A program made the position numbers and the translations under genes. Shown piece after piece: positions 25,354-33,697 of a stretch of 64,000 nt of DNA. Each line of letters opens with the position of its first letter. The first letter of the stretch is position 1. Below the pieces are notes generated by a model. The model was not told where the DNA came from, searched no databases, and saw nothing but the letters and a program-made list of their open reading frames with translations. Source of the DNA: Streptomyces sp. Mut1 (GTDB lineage Bacteria > Actinomycetota > Actinomycetes > Streptomycetales > Streptomycetaceae); assembly GCF_030719295.1 (NCBI RefSeq), contig NZ_CP120997.1:5715501-5779500 (forward strand), in the 5' to 3' direction.

Positions 25354-26818
25354 CGCACCTGTACGCGTCCGTTTCTGTCCCTCCCCGACGGGCAACCCCC
25401 ACGTCGGCCTGGTCCGGACAGCTCTCTTCAACTGGGCGTTCGCCCGGCACCACCAGGGCACCCTGGTCTTCCGCATCGAGGACACCGACGCGGCCCGCGA
25501 CTCCGAGGAGTCCTACGAGCAGCTCCTCGACGCGATGCGCTGGCTCGGCCTCGACTGGGACGAGGGCCCCGAGGTCGGCGGCCCGCACGCCCCGTACCGC
25601 CAGTCGCAGCGCATGGACCTCTACCAGGACGTCGCCGAGAAGCTCCTCGCGGCCGGCCACGCGTACCGCTGCTACTGCACGACCGAGGAGCTGGACGCCC
25701 GCCGCGACGCCGCCCGCGCCGCCGGCCGCCCGTCGGGCTACGACGGCCACTGCCGCGAGCTGAGCGACGAGCAGAAGGCCGCGTACGAGGCCGAGGGGCG
25801 CGCGTCGATCGTCCGCTTCCGGATGCCCGACGAGGCGATCACCTTCACCGACCTGGTCCGCGGCGACATCACCGTCCAGCCGGAGAACGTCCCGGACTAC
25901 GGCATCGTCCGCGCCAACGGCGCCCCGCTCTACACGCTGGTCAACCCGGTGGACGACGCGCTGATGGAGATCACCCACGTCCTGCGCGGCGAGGACCTGC
26001 TCTCCTCCACCCCGCGCCAGATCGCCCTGTACCGGGCGCTCATCGAGCTGGGCATCGCCAAGGACACCCCGGCCTTCGGCCACCTGCCGTACGTCATGGG
26101 CGAGGGCAACAAGAAGCTCTCCAAGCGCGACCCGCAGGCCTCGCTCAACCTCTACCGCGAGCGCGGTTTCCTCCGCGAGGGGCTGCTCAACTACCTCTCG
26201 CTGCTCGGCTGGTCGATCGCCGAGGACCGCGACATCTTCGACATCGACGAGATGGTCGCCGCGTTCGACATCAAGGACGTCAACGCGAACCCGGCCCGCT
26301 TCGACCTCAAGAAGTGCGAGCACGTCAACGCGGAGCACATCCGCAGGCTGGACGTGAAGACCTTCACCGAGGCGTGCGGCCCCTGGCTGGAGGCCCCGTT
26401 CGCACCCTGGGCCCCGGAGGCCTTCGACGCGGACCTCTTCGCGCGGATCGCCCCGCACGCCCAGACCCGGGTCACGGTCCTCTCCGAGATCACCGCCAAC
26501 GTCGACTTCCTCTTCCTGGACGAGCCGGTGCACGACGAGGCGTCCTGGACGAAGGCGATGAAGGAGGGCTCCGACGCGCTCCTGGTCACCGCCCGCGCCG
26601 AGCTGATCGCCGCCGACTGGAACGCCGACGCCCTCAAGGCCGCCGTCCTCGCCGCCGGCGAGCAGCACGGCCTGAAGCTCGGCAAGGCCCAGGCCCCGGT
26701 CCGCGTCGCCGTCACCGGCCGCACGATCGGCCTGCCGCTCTTCGAGTCCCTGGAGATCCTGGGCCGCGAAAAGACGATCGCCCGCATCGACGCGGCCCTG
26801 TCCAAGCTGACCGCGTAA
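25346..26818 (+). CDS. gltX: glutamate--tRNA ligase
   Basis: A class I aminoacyl-tRNA synthetase that charges tRNA-Glu, and tRNA-Gln where the amidotransferase route is used. It has 490 residues with the HIGH-type motif [10 protein letters not shown] (12-21), [11 protein letters not shown] and the KMSKS-type KLSKR (257-261), then the alpha-helical anticodon-binding domain. GTG 25346 overlaps the end of the FAH gene. The Gln/Glu tRNA genes lie only 1.6 kb downstream, so the enzyme and its substrates are genetically close. A strong terminator follows. Confidence 0.97.
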   Translation: MANAPVRVRFCPSPTGNPHVGLVRTALFNWAFARHHQGTLVFRIEDTDAARDSEESYEQLLDAMRWLGLDWDEGPEVGGPHAPYRQSQRMDLYQDVAEKLLAAGHAYRCYCTTEELDARRDAARAAGRPSGYDGHCRELSDEQKAAYEAEGRASIVRFRMPDEAITFTDLVRGDITVQPENVPDYGIVRANGAPLYTLVNPVDDALMEITHVLRGEDLLSSTPRQIALYRALIELGIAKDTPAFGHLPYVMGEGNKKLSKRDPQASLNLYRERGFLREGLLNYLSLLGWSIAEDRDIFDIDEMVAAFDIKDVNANPARFDLKKCEHVNAEHIRRLDVKTFTEACGPWLEAPFAPWAPEAFDADLFARIAPHAQTRVTVLSEITANVDFLFLDEPVHDEASWTKAMKEGSDALLVTARAELIAADWNADALKAAVLAAGEQHGLKLGKAQAPVRVAVTGRTIGLPLFESLEILGREKTIARIDAALSKLTA

Positions 26819-26835
26819 CACCGCCCGCACACACA

Positions 26836-26875
26836 CCGGAGGCCGGGACCCCCTTCACGGGGCCCCGGCCTCCGG
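26836..26875 (+). terminator. rho-independent-type hairpin after gltX
   Basis: A 17-bp stem with one mismatch, CCGGAGGCCGGG.../...CCCCGGCCTCCGG, with a short loop, 17 bases after the stop. Confidence 0.85.
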
Positions 26876-27004
26876 CCGTTTCGGCCGCACTGTGCGCGAT
26901 ATTCAGCCTCTTGATGTTGTTTGCCTGCGGAAACTCATATGACGAATAGCATCAGAAGCCATCACCCGTGGGGGTCCGATACGGCAGTGCGGAGGGACAG
27001 ACTG

Positions 27005-27547
27005 ATGGCACTCCGCGCGTCAGTACACGTATCCGCCGGGCGTCGGAGCGCTGCCGCTCTGGCCCTGGCCCTGCTTCTGGGAGGCTGCATGTCCGACGAA
27101 GGCGTGAACGACCCGCTCCCTCGCATGAGCAAAGAGAAGGCCGAGAAATGGGCCAAGCACTGGACCGATTCCATGGTCGGTACGGCGCGCGCCCGCCTCG
27201 ACCCCAAGACGGCCCGTCCCGCGGCGGATTTCACCAACTGTCTCGGCAGCAACAACGAGACGTCCGGTGACGGCAGGTTCACATTGAGCTACTCGGTGCG
27301 GGGGACCCTTCCCCGCGCCGAGCACGCGGCGGCGGTCACGGACATCAAGGAGACCCTCAAGGACAAGGGCTTCGACATCCAGACCTTCGTGGTCGACGAG
27401 GACGAGGAGCCGGCGAACGCGGTCGACGCCAAGCACCCCGAGGACCAGCAGTTCGTCTCGGTGGGGTCCGTGGGCGAAGACCTCCTGGTCTTCAGCGTCG
27501 TTACTCCCTGTCTTCTGCCGCCAGGCGTCGAGCAGCAGCAGTTCTGA
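27005..27547 (+). CDS. predicted lipoprotein of unknown function
   Basis: A 180-residue exported lipoprotein. The basic n-region and hydrophobic stretch AAALALALLLGGC end in lipobox LGGC, giving an anchored Cys at about residue 28. The mature part is acidic with two further cysteines (TNCLGS and TPCLLPP), which could form a disulfide. No family was recognised. ATG 27005 has AGGGA upstream; the frame is open to 26921 without a better start. A possible promoter (TTGATG, 18 bases, TCATAT) lies at 26911-26940. It precedes the HAD gene by 34 bases. Confidence 0.75.
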   Translation: MALRASVHVSAGRRSAAALALALLLGGCMSDEGVNDPLPRMSKEKAEKWAKHWTDSMVGTARARLDPKTARPAADFTNCLGSNNETSGDGRFTLSYSVRGTLPRAEHAAAVTDIKETLKDKGFDIQTFVVDEDEEPANAVDAKHPEDQQFVSVGSVGEDLLVFSVVTPCLLPPGVEQQQF

Positions 27548-27581
27548 CCGACGGCCCCGAGCGGAGCGGTAGCGTGGCCGT

Positions 27582-28301
27582 ATGCCCATCAGAGCCGTCC
27601 TCTGGGACATCGACGACACGATCTTCGACCACACGACGGCCTCCGCCACCGGCATGGCCCGGCATCTCGCGGTGGAGGGGCTGCCCGGCGGGTACGCCAC
27701 GGCGGACGAGGCCGTCGAGGCCTGGCAGCGGGTCACCCGGCTCCACTGGGCGCGGTTCTCGGCGGGGGAGACCGACTGGCCGGGCCAGCGCCGTGACCGG
27801 GCCAGGGACTTCCTCGGGCGCTCCATGGACGACGCCGAGGCCGATGCCTGGTTCGAGCGGCACGTCGCCCACTACGAGGCCGCCTGGTCGCTCTTCCCGG
27901 ACACCGTCCCCGTGCTCGACGTCCTGGCGGGGGTTTACCGGCATGCCGCGCTGTCCAACTCGGCCCTGGAGCCGCAGCACCGCAAGCTGACCGTGCTGGG
28001 GGTGCGCGACCGGTTCGAGTCCCTGCTCTGCGCGGCGGAACTGGGGGTCTCCAAGCCGGCCGCCGGGGCCTTCCTCGCCGCCTGTGCGGCGCTGGAGCTG
28101 CCGCCGTCCGATGTCGTCTACGTGGGGGACGAACCCGACATCGACGCCGGGGGCGCGACGGCCGCCGGGCTCACCGGGGTCTGGCTGGACCGGGCCGGCC
28201 GGGGCGGACGTCCCGAACTGGTCCGGATCACGGCCCTCGACCAGCTTCCCGCCTTGCTCGCGGGCCATACCCGTTTTGGAGCGTCGGACACCTTCGGGTA
28301 A
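27582..28301 (+). CDS. HAD-family hydrolase
   Basis: A 239-residue haloacid-dehalogenase superfamily phosphatase. Motif I is WDIDDTIFD (nucleophile Asp9 in DxDxT), motif II is LSNS, motif III is the Lys of GVSKPAAGAF and motif IV is VYVGDEPDIDAGG. The helical C1-type cap between motifs I and II suggests a small soluble phosphorylated substrate, which cannot be named. ATG 27582 is the only sensible start. The tRNA promoter appears to lie in its last codons. Confidence 0.88.
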   Translation: MPIRAVLWDIDDTIFDHTTASATGMARHLAVEGLPGGYATADEAVEAWQRVTRLHWARFSAGETDWPGQRRDRARDFLGRSMDDAEADAWFERHVAHYEAAWSLFPDTVPVLDVLAGVYRHAALSNSALEPQHRKLTVLGVRDRFESLLCAAELGVSKPAAGAFLAACAALELPPSDVVYVGDEPDIDAGGATAAGLTGVWLDRAGRGGRPELVRITALDQLPALLAGHTRFGASDTFG

Positions 28302-28304
28302 TGT
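28276..28304 (+). promoter_or_regulatory. candidate promoter of the tRNA-Gln/Glu array
   Basis: TTGGAG, 17 bases, TAATGT. The pair is about 80 bases before the first tRNA and is the only good match to a vegetative promoter there. Confidence 0.45.
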
Positions 28305-28386
28305 TCTTCCTGCGCCGCCCGAGCGGGCCGAAAGATCCGGCCGGGAAGCGCAGACAGAAACAAAACCCCCAGGGGTTGCGTTTCAG

Positions 28387-28458
28387 TGGGCTATGGTGTA
28401 ATTGGCAACACTACGGTTTCTGGTACCGTCATTCTAGGTTCGAGTCCTGGTAGCCCAG
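28387..28458 (+). tRNA. tRNA-Gln (CUG), copy 1
   Basis: A 72-base cloverleaf with acceptor TGGGCTA/TAGCCCA, anticodon CTG in TTCTGGT and T-arm GGTTCGAGTCC. CCA is not encoded. It is first in a five-gene array. Confidence 0.95.
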
Positions 28459-28484
28459 CGCAGTACAGCAAGTTGCAGGAACAT

Positions 28485-28557
28485 GCCCCCGTTGTGTAGC
28501 GGCCTAGCACGCTGCCCTCTCACGGCAGTAGCGCCGGTTCGAATCCGGTCGGGGGTA
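28485..28557 (+). tRNA. tRNA-Glu (CUC), copy 1
   Basis: A 73-base cloverleaf with anticodon stem CTGCC/GGCAG around loop CTCTCAC (anticodon CTC) and T-arm GGTTCGAATCC. It follows copy 1 of tRNA-Gln after 26 bases. Confidence 0.95.
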
Positions 28558-28617
28558 CAGATCCTTCCCGCGAGATCATCTGGGTCGCACCCACGCTCTC
28601 GATGCAGGATCGCTAGG

Positions 28618-28690
28618 GCCCCCGTTGTGTAGCGGCCTAGCACGCTGCCCTCTCACGGCAGTAGCGCCGGTTCGAATCCGGTCGGGGGTA
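28618..28690 (+). tRNA. tRNA-Glu (CUC), copy 2
   Basis: Identical in sequence to copy 1 of tRNA-Glu. The 60-base spacer before it does not resemble the other spacers in the array. Confidence 0.95.
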
Positions 28691-28702
28691 CTTGCAACAC
28701 CA

Positions 28703-28774
28703 TGGGCTATGGTGTAATTGGCAACACTACGGTTTCTGGTACCGTCATTCTAGGTTCGAGTCCTGGTAGCCCAG
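28703..28774 (+). tRNA. tRNA-Gln (CUG), copy 2
   Basis: Identical to copy 1 of tRNA-Gln. It follows the second tRNA-Glu after only 12 bases. Confidence 0.95.
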
Positions 28775-28801
28775 CGCAGTACAAGCAAGTCGTAAGAACA
28801 T

Positions 28802-28874
28802 GCCCCCGTTGTGTAGCGGCCTAGCACGCTGCCCTCTCACGGCAGTAGCGCCGGTTCGAATCCGGTCGGGGGTA
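28802..28874 (+). tRNA. tRNA-Glu (CUC), copy 3
   Basis: Identical to copies 1 and 2. Its upstream spacer (CGCAGTACAAGCAAG...) resembles that between the first Gln and Glu genes, marking a duplicated Gln-Glu unit. Confidence 0.95.
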
Positions 28875-28888
28875 CCACAGAGCAGCAG

Positions 28889-28924
28889 GCGAGAGGCCCC
28901 TCACTCCGGTGAGGGGCCTCTCGC
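28889..28924. terminator. bidirectional terminator after the tRNA array
   Basis: A perfect 16-bp stem with a TCCG loop (GCGAGAGGCCCCTCAC/GTGAGGGGCCTCTCGC). It also serves the convergent MerR gene. Confidence 0.9.
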
Positions 28925-28947
28925 GTGTACGCGAGGGGCCGGCCCGC

Positions 28948-29589
28948 TCAGTACCCGTACCGCCGGGCCGACTCCTCCGCCTGGGCCAGCCGGTGCAGGG
29001 ACATCAGCAGCGGCTCGTACAGCACCGCGGAGGCCACCGCCATCTCCATCTGTTGCGACGTGGTCGGGTGAGTCTCCATCAGATCCAGGTCCTGCACGGC
29101 CACTTGGTACATCAGCCGGGCGTGCTCCTCCAGATACGCGCTCTCGTACGGGTAGCCGAGGCGTGCGAGCGTGGCCAGGCCCGCGACGAGCGAGCGGTGG
29201 ACGGGAGAGAGTTCGCCGATCTCCCGCGCGTGGGTCCACCCCAACCGGTCCAGCAGGGCGTCGACTTCCGCGCGGGCCGCCGCCGTCTCCGGGGCCTCCT
29301 CGTCCGGCTCCGGGCCGTGCGGAAGCTCCCAGAGCGCCGCGCCCAGCCGGATCGTCAGGCCCAGGGACTCGTCATCGACATGGCCCAGCACCTCGCGGGC
29401 CGTGGCCACGGGCAGACGGCCGACCTGGAGCAGTGCCCGCACCAGCCGCAGCCGGCGCAGATGGCTCTCGCCGTACTCGGCCTGCGTCGCGCTGACCCGC
29501 TCGCCCGGCGGCAACAGCCCCTCGCGCAGGTAGTACTTGATCGTCGCGGTCGCGATACCGCTCCGCTCGCTGAGTTCCGAGAGTCGCAT
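28948..29589 (-). CDS. MerR-family transcriptional regulator
   Basis: A 213-residue regulator with an N-terminal MerR winged helix (MRLSELSERSGIATATIKYY, then LREGLLPPGERVSATQAEYG), a dimerisation helix and a roughly 100-residue C-terminal effector region. That region has none of the cysteine clusters of metal or redox sensors, so a small organic ligand is likely. ATG 29589 follows AGGGAAGG; the frame extends to 29634 without need. It is divergent from a DUF4188 gene, with a perfect palindrome between them, suggesting it controls that gene and perhaps itself. Confidence 0.88.
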   Translation of the reverse strand: MRLSELSERSGIATATIKYYLREGLLPPGERVSATQAEYGESHLRRLRLVRALLQVGRLPVATAREVLGHVDDESLGLTIRLGAALWELPHGPEPDEEAPETAAARAEVDALLDRLGWTHAREIGELSPVHRSLVAGLATLARLGYPYESAYLEEHARLMYQVAVQDLDLMETHPTTSQQMEMAVASAVLYEPLLMSLHRLAQAEESARRYGY

Positions 29590-29624
29590 GTGTGCCTTCC
29601 CTTGCGCCCACCCTTGGGCAGTGT

Positions 29625-29647
29625 CACTATCCAATCATTGGATAGTG
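29625..29647. promoter_or_regulatory. palindromic operator candidate of the MerR regulator
   Basis: CACTATCCAAT-C-ATTGGATAGTG: perfect 11-bp arms around one base. MerR proteins bind such dyads between stretched -35 and -10 elements. Confidence 0.7.
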
Positions 29648-29676
29648 GAACTCTCCAACAACTCCAGGGGGTGCGC

Positions 29677-30174
29677 GTGTTCACGAAACTCATGCCGGGA
29701 CGGACGACCGCCGCGGCCGAGGGGGACGTCGTCGTCCTGCTCATCGGGATGCGGATCAACCACTTCAGGGGCTTGCACCACTGGCTCCCGGTCATGCTGG
29801 CGATGACGCGCATGCTGCGGGAGCTGAGGGCGGAGAGGTCCAGGGGCCTGCTCGGCCACGTCCTGCTGACCGCCTCGCCGAGGACGTACTACGTCGTCCA
29901 GTACTGGGAGTCGAAGGAGAAGCTGTACGCGTACGCCGCGGCGCCCGACATGTTCCACCGCAGGGCGTGGGCGATGCTCAACCGCAAGGAGAAGAAGTCC
30001 CGGCAGCACGTGGGGCTGTGGCACGAGACCTACATCGTGCCGGAGGGCGGCTACGAGTCCATCTACGCCGACATGCCGGCGTTCGGACTGGCCGCGGCGA
30101 CCGGGTCGCTGCCGATCGAGGGGCGGGGCCGCAGCGCGGCGCACCGTCTCGCGCACCGATCGGGCGTGAAGTGA
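29677..30174 (+). CDS. DUF4188 protein (monooxygenase-like)
   Basis: A 165-residue protein of the DUF4188 family, related to small dimeric alpha/beta-barrel monooxygenases. It starts MFTKLMPGRTTAAAEGDVVV and contains YVVQYWESKEKLYAYAAAPD and VGLWHETYIV. GTG 29677 was chosen because AGGGG lies six bases upstream; GTG 29671 is possible. No signal or membrane segment is seen. Divergent transcription from the MerR gene and the shared palindrome suggest a regulated oxidation or detoxification function; the substrate is unknown. Confidence 0.8.
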   Translation: MFTKLMPGRTTAAAEGDVVVLLIGMRINHFRGLHHWLPVMLAMTRMLRELRAERSRGLLGHVLLTASPRTYYVVQYWESKEKLYAYAAAPDMFHRRAWAMLNRKEKKSRQHVGLWHETYIVPEGGYESIYADMPAFGLAAATGSLPIEGRGRSAAHRLAHRSGVK

Positions 30175-30248
30175 CGCGGTGAGGGAGTGAGAAGGGGGCC
30201 GCCACGACGCTGGGGCGGCCAAGGGGGAGCGGGAGGCGCGGCCGGGAC

Positions 30249-30965
30249 TCAGCCGGTGCGGCGCAGCGCCTCGCTCAGCCGTGCGGCCGAGTCGATGACG
30301 GCCTGGGCGTGCATCCGGCCCGGGTGCCGGGTCAGGCGCTCGATCGGCCCGGAGACCGAGACGGCGGCGACCACCCGGTTCGAGGGGCCGCGCACGGGGG
30401 CCGAGACCGAGGCCACGCCCGGCTCGCGCTCGCCGATCGACTGGGCCCAGCCGCGCCGCCGTACGCCGGAGAGCGCCGTCGCCGTGAAGCGGGCGCCCTG
30501 GAGGCCGCGGTGCAGGCGCTCCGGCTCCTCCCAGGCCATCAGGATCTGCGCGGACGAGCCCGCCTTCATGGTGAGCGTGGAGCCGACCGGCACGGTGTCC
30601 CGCAGACCGGACAGCCGCTCCGCCGCCGCCACGCAGATGCGCATGTCGCCCTGCCGGCGGTAGAGCTGCGCGCTCTCGCCGGTGATGTCCCGCAGATGCG
30701 TGAGCACCGGTCCGGCCGTGGCCAGCAGGCGGTCCTCGCCCGCCGCCGCCGCCAGCTCGGAGAGCCGGGGGCCGAGAATGAACCGGCCCTGCATGTCCCT
30801 CGCCACCATCCGGTGGTGTTCCAGTGCCACGGCCAGCCGGTGGGCCGTGGGTCGTGCGAGCCCTGTCGCCGCGACCAGGCCGGCGAGGGTGGCCGGCCCG
30901 GACTCCAGGGCGCTCAATACCAGAGCTGCCTTGTCGAGAACGCCGACGCCGCTAGAGTTGTCCAT
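30249..30965 (-). CDS. ndgR: IclR-family regulator NdgR (AreB-type)
   Basis: A 238-residue IclR regulator. The N-terminal winged helix ([20 protein letters not shown]) is followed by the ligand-binding GAF-like domain ([23 protein letters not shown]). The sequence and its position divergent from leuCD identify it as NdgR/AreB. That protein regulates leucine and other amino acid biosynthesis genes in Streptomyces and affects antibiotic production and growth on some nitrogen sources. ATG 30965 opens [20 protein letters not shown]. The upstream frame (to 31061) does not look conserved. It probably binds the 174-bp spacer to leuC. Confidence 0.93.
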   Translation of the reverse strand: MDNSSGVGVLDKAALVLSALESGPATLAGLVAATGLARPTAHRLAVALEHHRMVARDMQGRFILGPRLSELAAAAGEDRLLATAGPVLTHLRDITGESAQLYRRQGDMRICVAAAERLSGLRDTVPVGSTLTMKAGSSAQILMAWEEPERLHRGLQGARFTATALSGVRRRGWAQSIGEREPGVASVSAPVRGPSNRVVAAVSVSGPIERLTRHPGRMHAQAVIDSAARLSEALRRTG

Positions 30966-31139
30966 ACGACGATACTCGCGTCTCACTCTGTGAAACGCAA
31001 GTTCAATTTTCCGGGGAAGTTGCGAACCTGTACCGGCGGCCCCACAACGGCCCGTAGCCACCGCCCCGCACGGGGGTCCGGACGGCGGCGCACCGAATCT
31101 CTAGTTGGGCCGGCGACGACGCCGGCCGGAGGGAAAGCG
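30966..31139. promoter_or_regulatory. ndgR-leuC divergent control region
   Basis: It holds both promoters and presumably the NdgR site; the imperfect dyad TGAAACGCAAGTTCA (30991-31005) is a candidate. An 8-bp GGCCGGCG/CGCCGGCC hairpin with an ACGA loop (31108-31127) sits directly before the leuC ribosome-binding site GGAGGG and could limit translation. Confidence 0.5.
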
Positions 31140-32606
31140 ATGGGTAGGACACTCGCGGAGAAGGTCTGGGACGACCACGTCATCCCCAAGGTCCCGACTG
31201 CGCTCGACCAGGGGAGCCCCCACGGGCACGCGGCGGGCGAGCCCGACCTCCTCTTCATCGATCTGCACCTGCTGCACGAGGTGACCAGCCCGCAGGCCTT
31301 CGACGGTCTGCGGCAGGCCGGACGCCCGGTGCGGCGCCTCGACCTCACCATCGCCACCGAGGACCACAACACCCCGACCCTCGACATCGACAAGCCGATC
31401 GCCGACCCGGTCTCCCGGGCCCAGCTGGAGACGCTGCGCAAGAACTGCGCGGAGTTCGGTGTCCGGCTGCACCCGCTGGGCGACGTCGAGCAGGGCGTCG
31501 TGCACGTGGTCGGTCCGCAGCTGGGCCTGACCCAGCCCGGCACCACCGTCGTCTGCGGCGACTCCCACACCTCCACGCACGGCGCGTTCGGCGCCCTCGC
31601 GTTCGGCATCGGCACCAGCCAGGTCGAGCACGTGCTGGCCACCCAGACGCTGCCGATGGCCCGCCCGAGGACGATGGCGATCACCGTCGACGGCGAGCTG
31701 CCTGACGACGTCACCGCCAAGGACCTCATCCTCGCGATCATCACCCGGATCGGCACCGGCGGCGGCCAGGGCTACATCCTGGAATACCGCGGTTCCGCCA
31801 TCGAGAAGCTCTCGATGGAGGCCCGGATGACTATTTGCAACATGTCGATCGAGGCCGGCGCGCGGGCGGGCATGATCGCCCCCGACGAGACCACCTTCGA
31901 GTACCTCCGGGGCCGCGACCACGCCCCGCAGGGCGAGGACTGGGACGCGGCCGTCGCGTACTGGAAGACGCTGCGCACCGACGACGACGCCGTCTTCGAC
32001 GCCGAGGTGGTCATCGAGGCCGCCGAGCTGGCGCCGTTCGTCACCTGGGGCACCAACCCCGGCCAGGGCGCGCCCCTGTCGGCCAACGTCCCCGATCCCG
32101 CTTCGTACGAAGACGCCTCGGAGCGCAACGCCGCCGAAAAGGCGCTGGAGTACATGGGGTTGACCGCTGGCCAGCCGCTGCGCGAGATCGGTGTGGACAC
32201 CGTCTTCGTAGGCTCCTGCACCAACGGCCGCATCGAGGACCTGCGCAATGCCGCCGCGATCCTGGACGGCCGCAAAGTCGCCGACGGCGTACGGATGCTG
32301 GTGGTCCCGGGCTCCGTCCGGGTCGCCCTCCAGGCCGTGGACGAGGGCCTGGACAAGGTCTTCACCGCCGCCGGCGCCGAATGGCGGCACGCGGGCTGCT
32401 CGATGTGCCTCGGCATGAACCCCGACCAGCTGGCCCCCGGCGAGCGCTCCGCCTCCACCTCGAACCGCAACTTCGAGGGCCGGCAGGGCAAGGGCGGCCG
32501 TACCCACCTGGTCTCCCCGCAGGTCGCCGCCGCCACCGCCGTACTGGGCCATCTGGCCTCGCCGGCCGACCTGTCCGACGCCCGTACGCCTGCCGGAGTC
32601 CGATAA
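31140..32606 (+). CDS. leuC: 3-isopropylmalate dehydratase large subunit
   Basis: Isomerises 2-isopropylmalate to 3-isopropylmalate in leucine synthesis, as a complex with LeuD. It belongs to the aconitase fold with a [4Fe-4S] cluster: FVGSCTNGR and GCSMCLGMN supply the cysteines, and [18 protein letters not shown] is the aconitase signature. It has 488 residues, longer than the usual approximately 475. Between WDDHV and [12 protein letters not shown] there is an extra stretch, [18 protein letters not shown], where most LeuC proteins have only a few residues. GTG or ATG choices are not in doubt: ATG 31140 follows GGAGGGAAAGCG. leuD starts three bases after its stop codon. Confidence 0.96.
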   Translation: MGRTLAEKVWDDHVIPKVPTALDQGSPHGHAAGEPDLLFIDLHLLHEVTSPQAFDGLRQAGRPVRRLDLTIATEDHNTPTLDIDKPIADPVSRAQLETLRKNCAEFGVRLHPLGDVEQGVVHVVGPQLGLTQPGTTVVCGDSHTSTHGAFGALAFGIGTSQVEHVLATQTLPMARPRTMAITVDGELPDDVTAKDLILAIITRIGTGGGQGYILEYRGSAIEKLSMEARMTICNMSIEAGARAGMIAPDETTFEYLRGRDHAPQGEDWDAAVAYWKTLRTDDDAVFDAEVVIEAAELAPFVTWGTNPGQGAPLSANVPDPASYEDASERNAAEKALEYMGLTAGQPLREIGVDTVFVGSCTNGRIEDLRNAAAILDGRKVADGVRMLVVPGSVRVALQAVDEGLDKVFTAAGAEWRHAGCSMCLGMNPDQLAPGERSASTSNRNFEGRQGKGGRTHLVSPQVAAATAVLGHLASPADLSDARTPAGVR

Positions 32607-32608
32607 CC

Positions 32609-33202
32609 ATGGAAGCTTTCACCGCACACACCGGCCGGGCCGTCCCGCTGCGCCGCAGCAACGTCGACACCGACCAGATCATCCCCGCCCACTGGCTGAA
32701 GAAGGTCACCCGGGACGGTTTCGAGGACGGTCTCTTCGAGGCCTGGCGCAAGGACGAGAACTTCGTCCTCAACCGCCCGGAGCGCAAGGGCGCGTCGGTC
32801 CTGGTGGCCGGCCCCGACTTCGGCACCGGCTCCTCCCGCGAGCACGCGGTCTGGGCCCTGCAGAACTACGGTTTCAAGACCGTCGTCTCCGCCAGGTTCG
32901 CCGACATCTTCCGCGGCAACTCGCTGAAGAACGGTCTGCTGACCGTGGTTCTGGACCAGCAGGTGGTCGACGCGCTCTGGGAGCTGACGGAGGCCGACCC
33001 GAACGCCGAAGTCACCGTCGACCTGGAGGCCCGCCAGGTCCGCGCGGAGGGCATCACCGCCGACTTCGAGCTGGACGAGAACGCCCGCTGGCGTCTGCTG
33101 AACGGGCTGGACGACATCAGCCTCACCCTTCAGAACGAGGCCGACATCGCGACTTACGAGGCGTCCAGGCCGGCTCACAAGCCCCGCACAATTCAGGCCT
33201 GA
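32609..33202 (+). CDS. leuD: 3-isopropylmalate dehydratase small subunit
   Basis: A 197-residue swivelling domain of isopropylmalate isomerase and partner of LeuC. The signatures NVDTDQIIPAHWLKKV and GTGSSREHAVWALQNYG bind substrate. It begins two bases after leuC ends, so production of the two subunits is coupled. The transcript ends at the hairpin at 33238. The spacer before it contains an imperfect repeat (GATCAGC...GTTTTC twice). Confidence 0.96.
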   Translation: MEAFTAHTGRAVPLRRSNVDTDQIIPAHWLKKVTRDGFEDGLFEAWRKDENFVLNRPERKGASVLVAGPDFGTGSSREHAVWALQNYGFKTVVSARFADIFRGNSLKNGLLTVVLDQQVVDALWELTEADPNAEVTVDLEARQVRAEGITADFELDENARWRLLNGLDDISLTLQNEADIATYEASRPAHKPRTIQA

Positions 33203-33237
33203 TCAGCACGTTTTCAGGCCGATCAGCGAGTTTTCCC

Positions 33238-33273
33238 GACTGCGCCCCCTGCCTTCTGGTAGGGGGCGCAGTC
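33238..33273 (+). terminator. rho-independent terminator after leuD
   Basis: A 16-bp stem with one G-T pair and a TTCT loop (TGCGCCCCCTGCC/GGTAGGGGGCGCA), followed by GTTTGTT. Confidence 0.9.
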
Positions 33274-33326
33274 GTTTGTTGGGACCCCGTCGGGCGACAA
33301 CTCGCCCCAGATGGCACAATCGGTGC

Positions 33327-33554
33327 ATGGAACGCGACAGCCAACTCAAGCTTTACGGCCAAGTCGCCGACCAATTGAAGGAAGCGCACTCCCGGGTGCG
33401 CTCGCTGCAAGTCCCGGACGGCGTAAGGATGGCGCTGAACCGGAAGCTGTTGGTCGTCACGGCCGCGGCAAAGCACGATCTCCCGGGCGCGGCAAGGCGT
33501 CTGGACCGGTTGATGAAGGACCTCGACGAGGGCCGATTCCCCGAAGGTGACTGA
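33327..33554 (+). CDS. small conserved protein of unknown function
   Basis: A 75-residue, charged, probably all-helical protein (LKLYGQVADQLKEAHSRVR, AARRLDRLMKDLDEG) without cysteines, signal or membrane helix. I recognise it only as a conserved neighbour of hupS in Streptomyces. No ribosome-binding site precedes ATG 33327, but CACAAT lies seven bases before it, so a leaderless transcript starting at the ATG is possible. A small GGGCGA-CAAC-TCGCCC dyad at 33292-33307 may be regulatory. Confidence 0.75.
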   Translation: MERDSQLKLYGQVADQLKEAHSRVRSLQVPDGVRMALNRKLLVVTAAAKHDLPGAARRLDRLMKDLDEGRFPEGD

Positions 33555-33617
33555 CTCCGCAGAACTGCGCAGCGGTCGACTTCGTTGCGGCACTAGGGTG
33601 ATTAGCCCGTTTCGTGT

Positions 33618-33646
33618 TTGATTTGCGGTATATATCTGCCTAACGT
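33618..33646 (+). promoter_or_regulatory. candidate hupS promoter
   Basis: TTGATT, 17 bases, TAACGT, in an unusually A/T-rich patch about 50 bases before the hupS start. Confidence 0.55.
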
Positions 33647-33697
33647 GCGAAAAAGCCTGAACACATTCGTTCCGGCAATGTCTCCGAAGGGGAAGAC

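Noticed and set aside
28485..28874. Spaced identical repeats suggesting a CRISPR array
   Set aside because: The repeats are 72-73-base tRNA genes with cloverleaf folds; no cas genes are present.
28909..29676. Upstream extension of the DUF4188 frame
   Set aside because: It passes through the MerR gene on the other strand and over the palindrome; the family N-terminus begins at GTG 29677.
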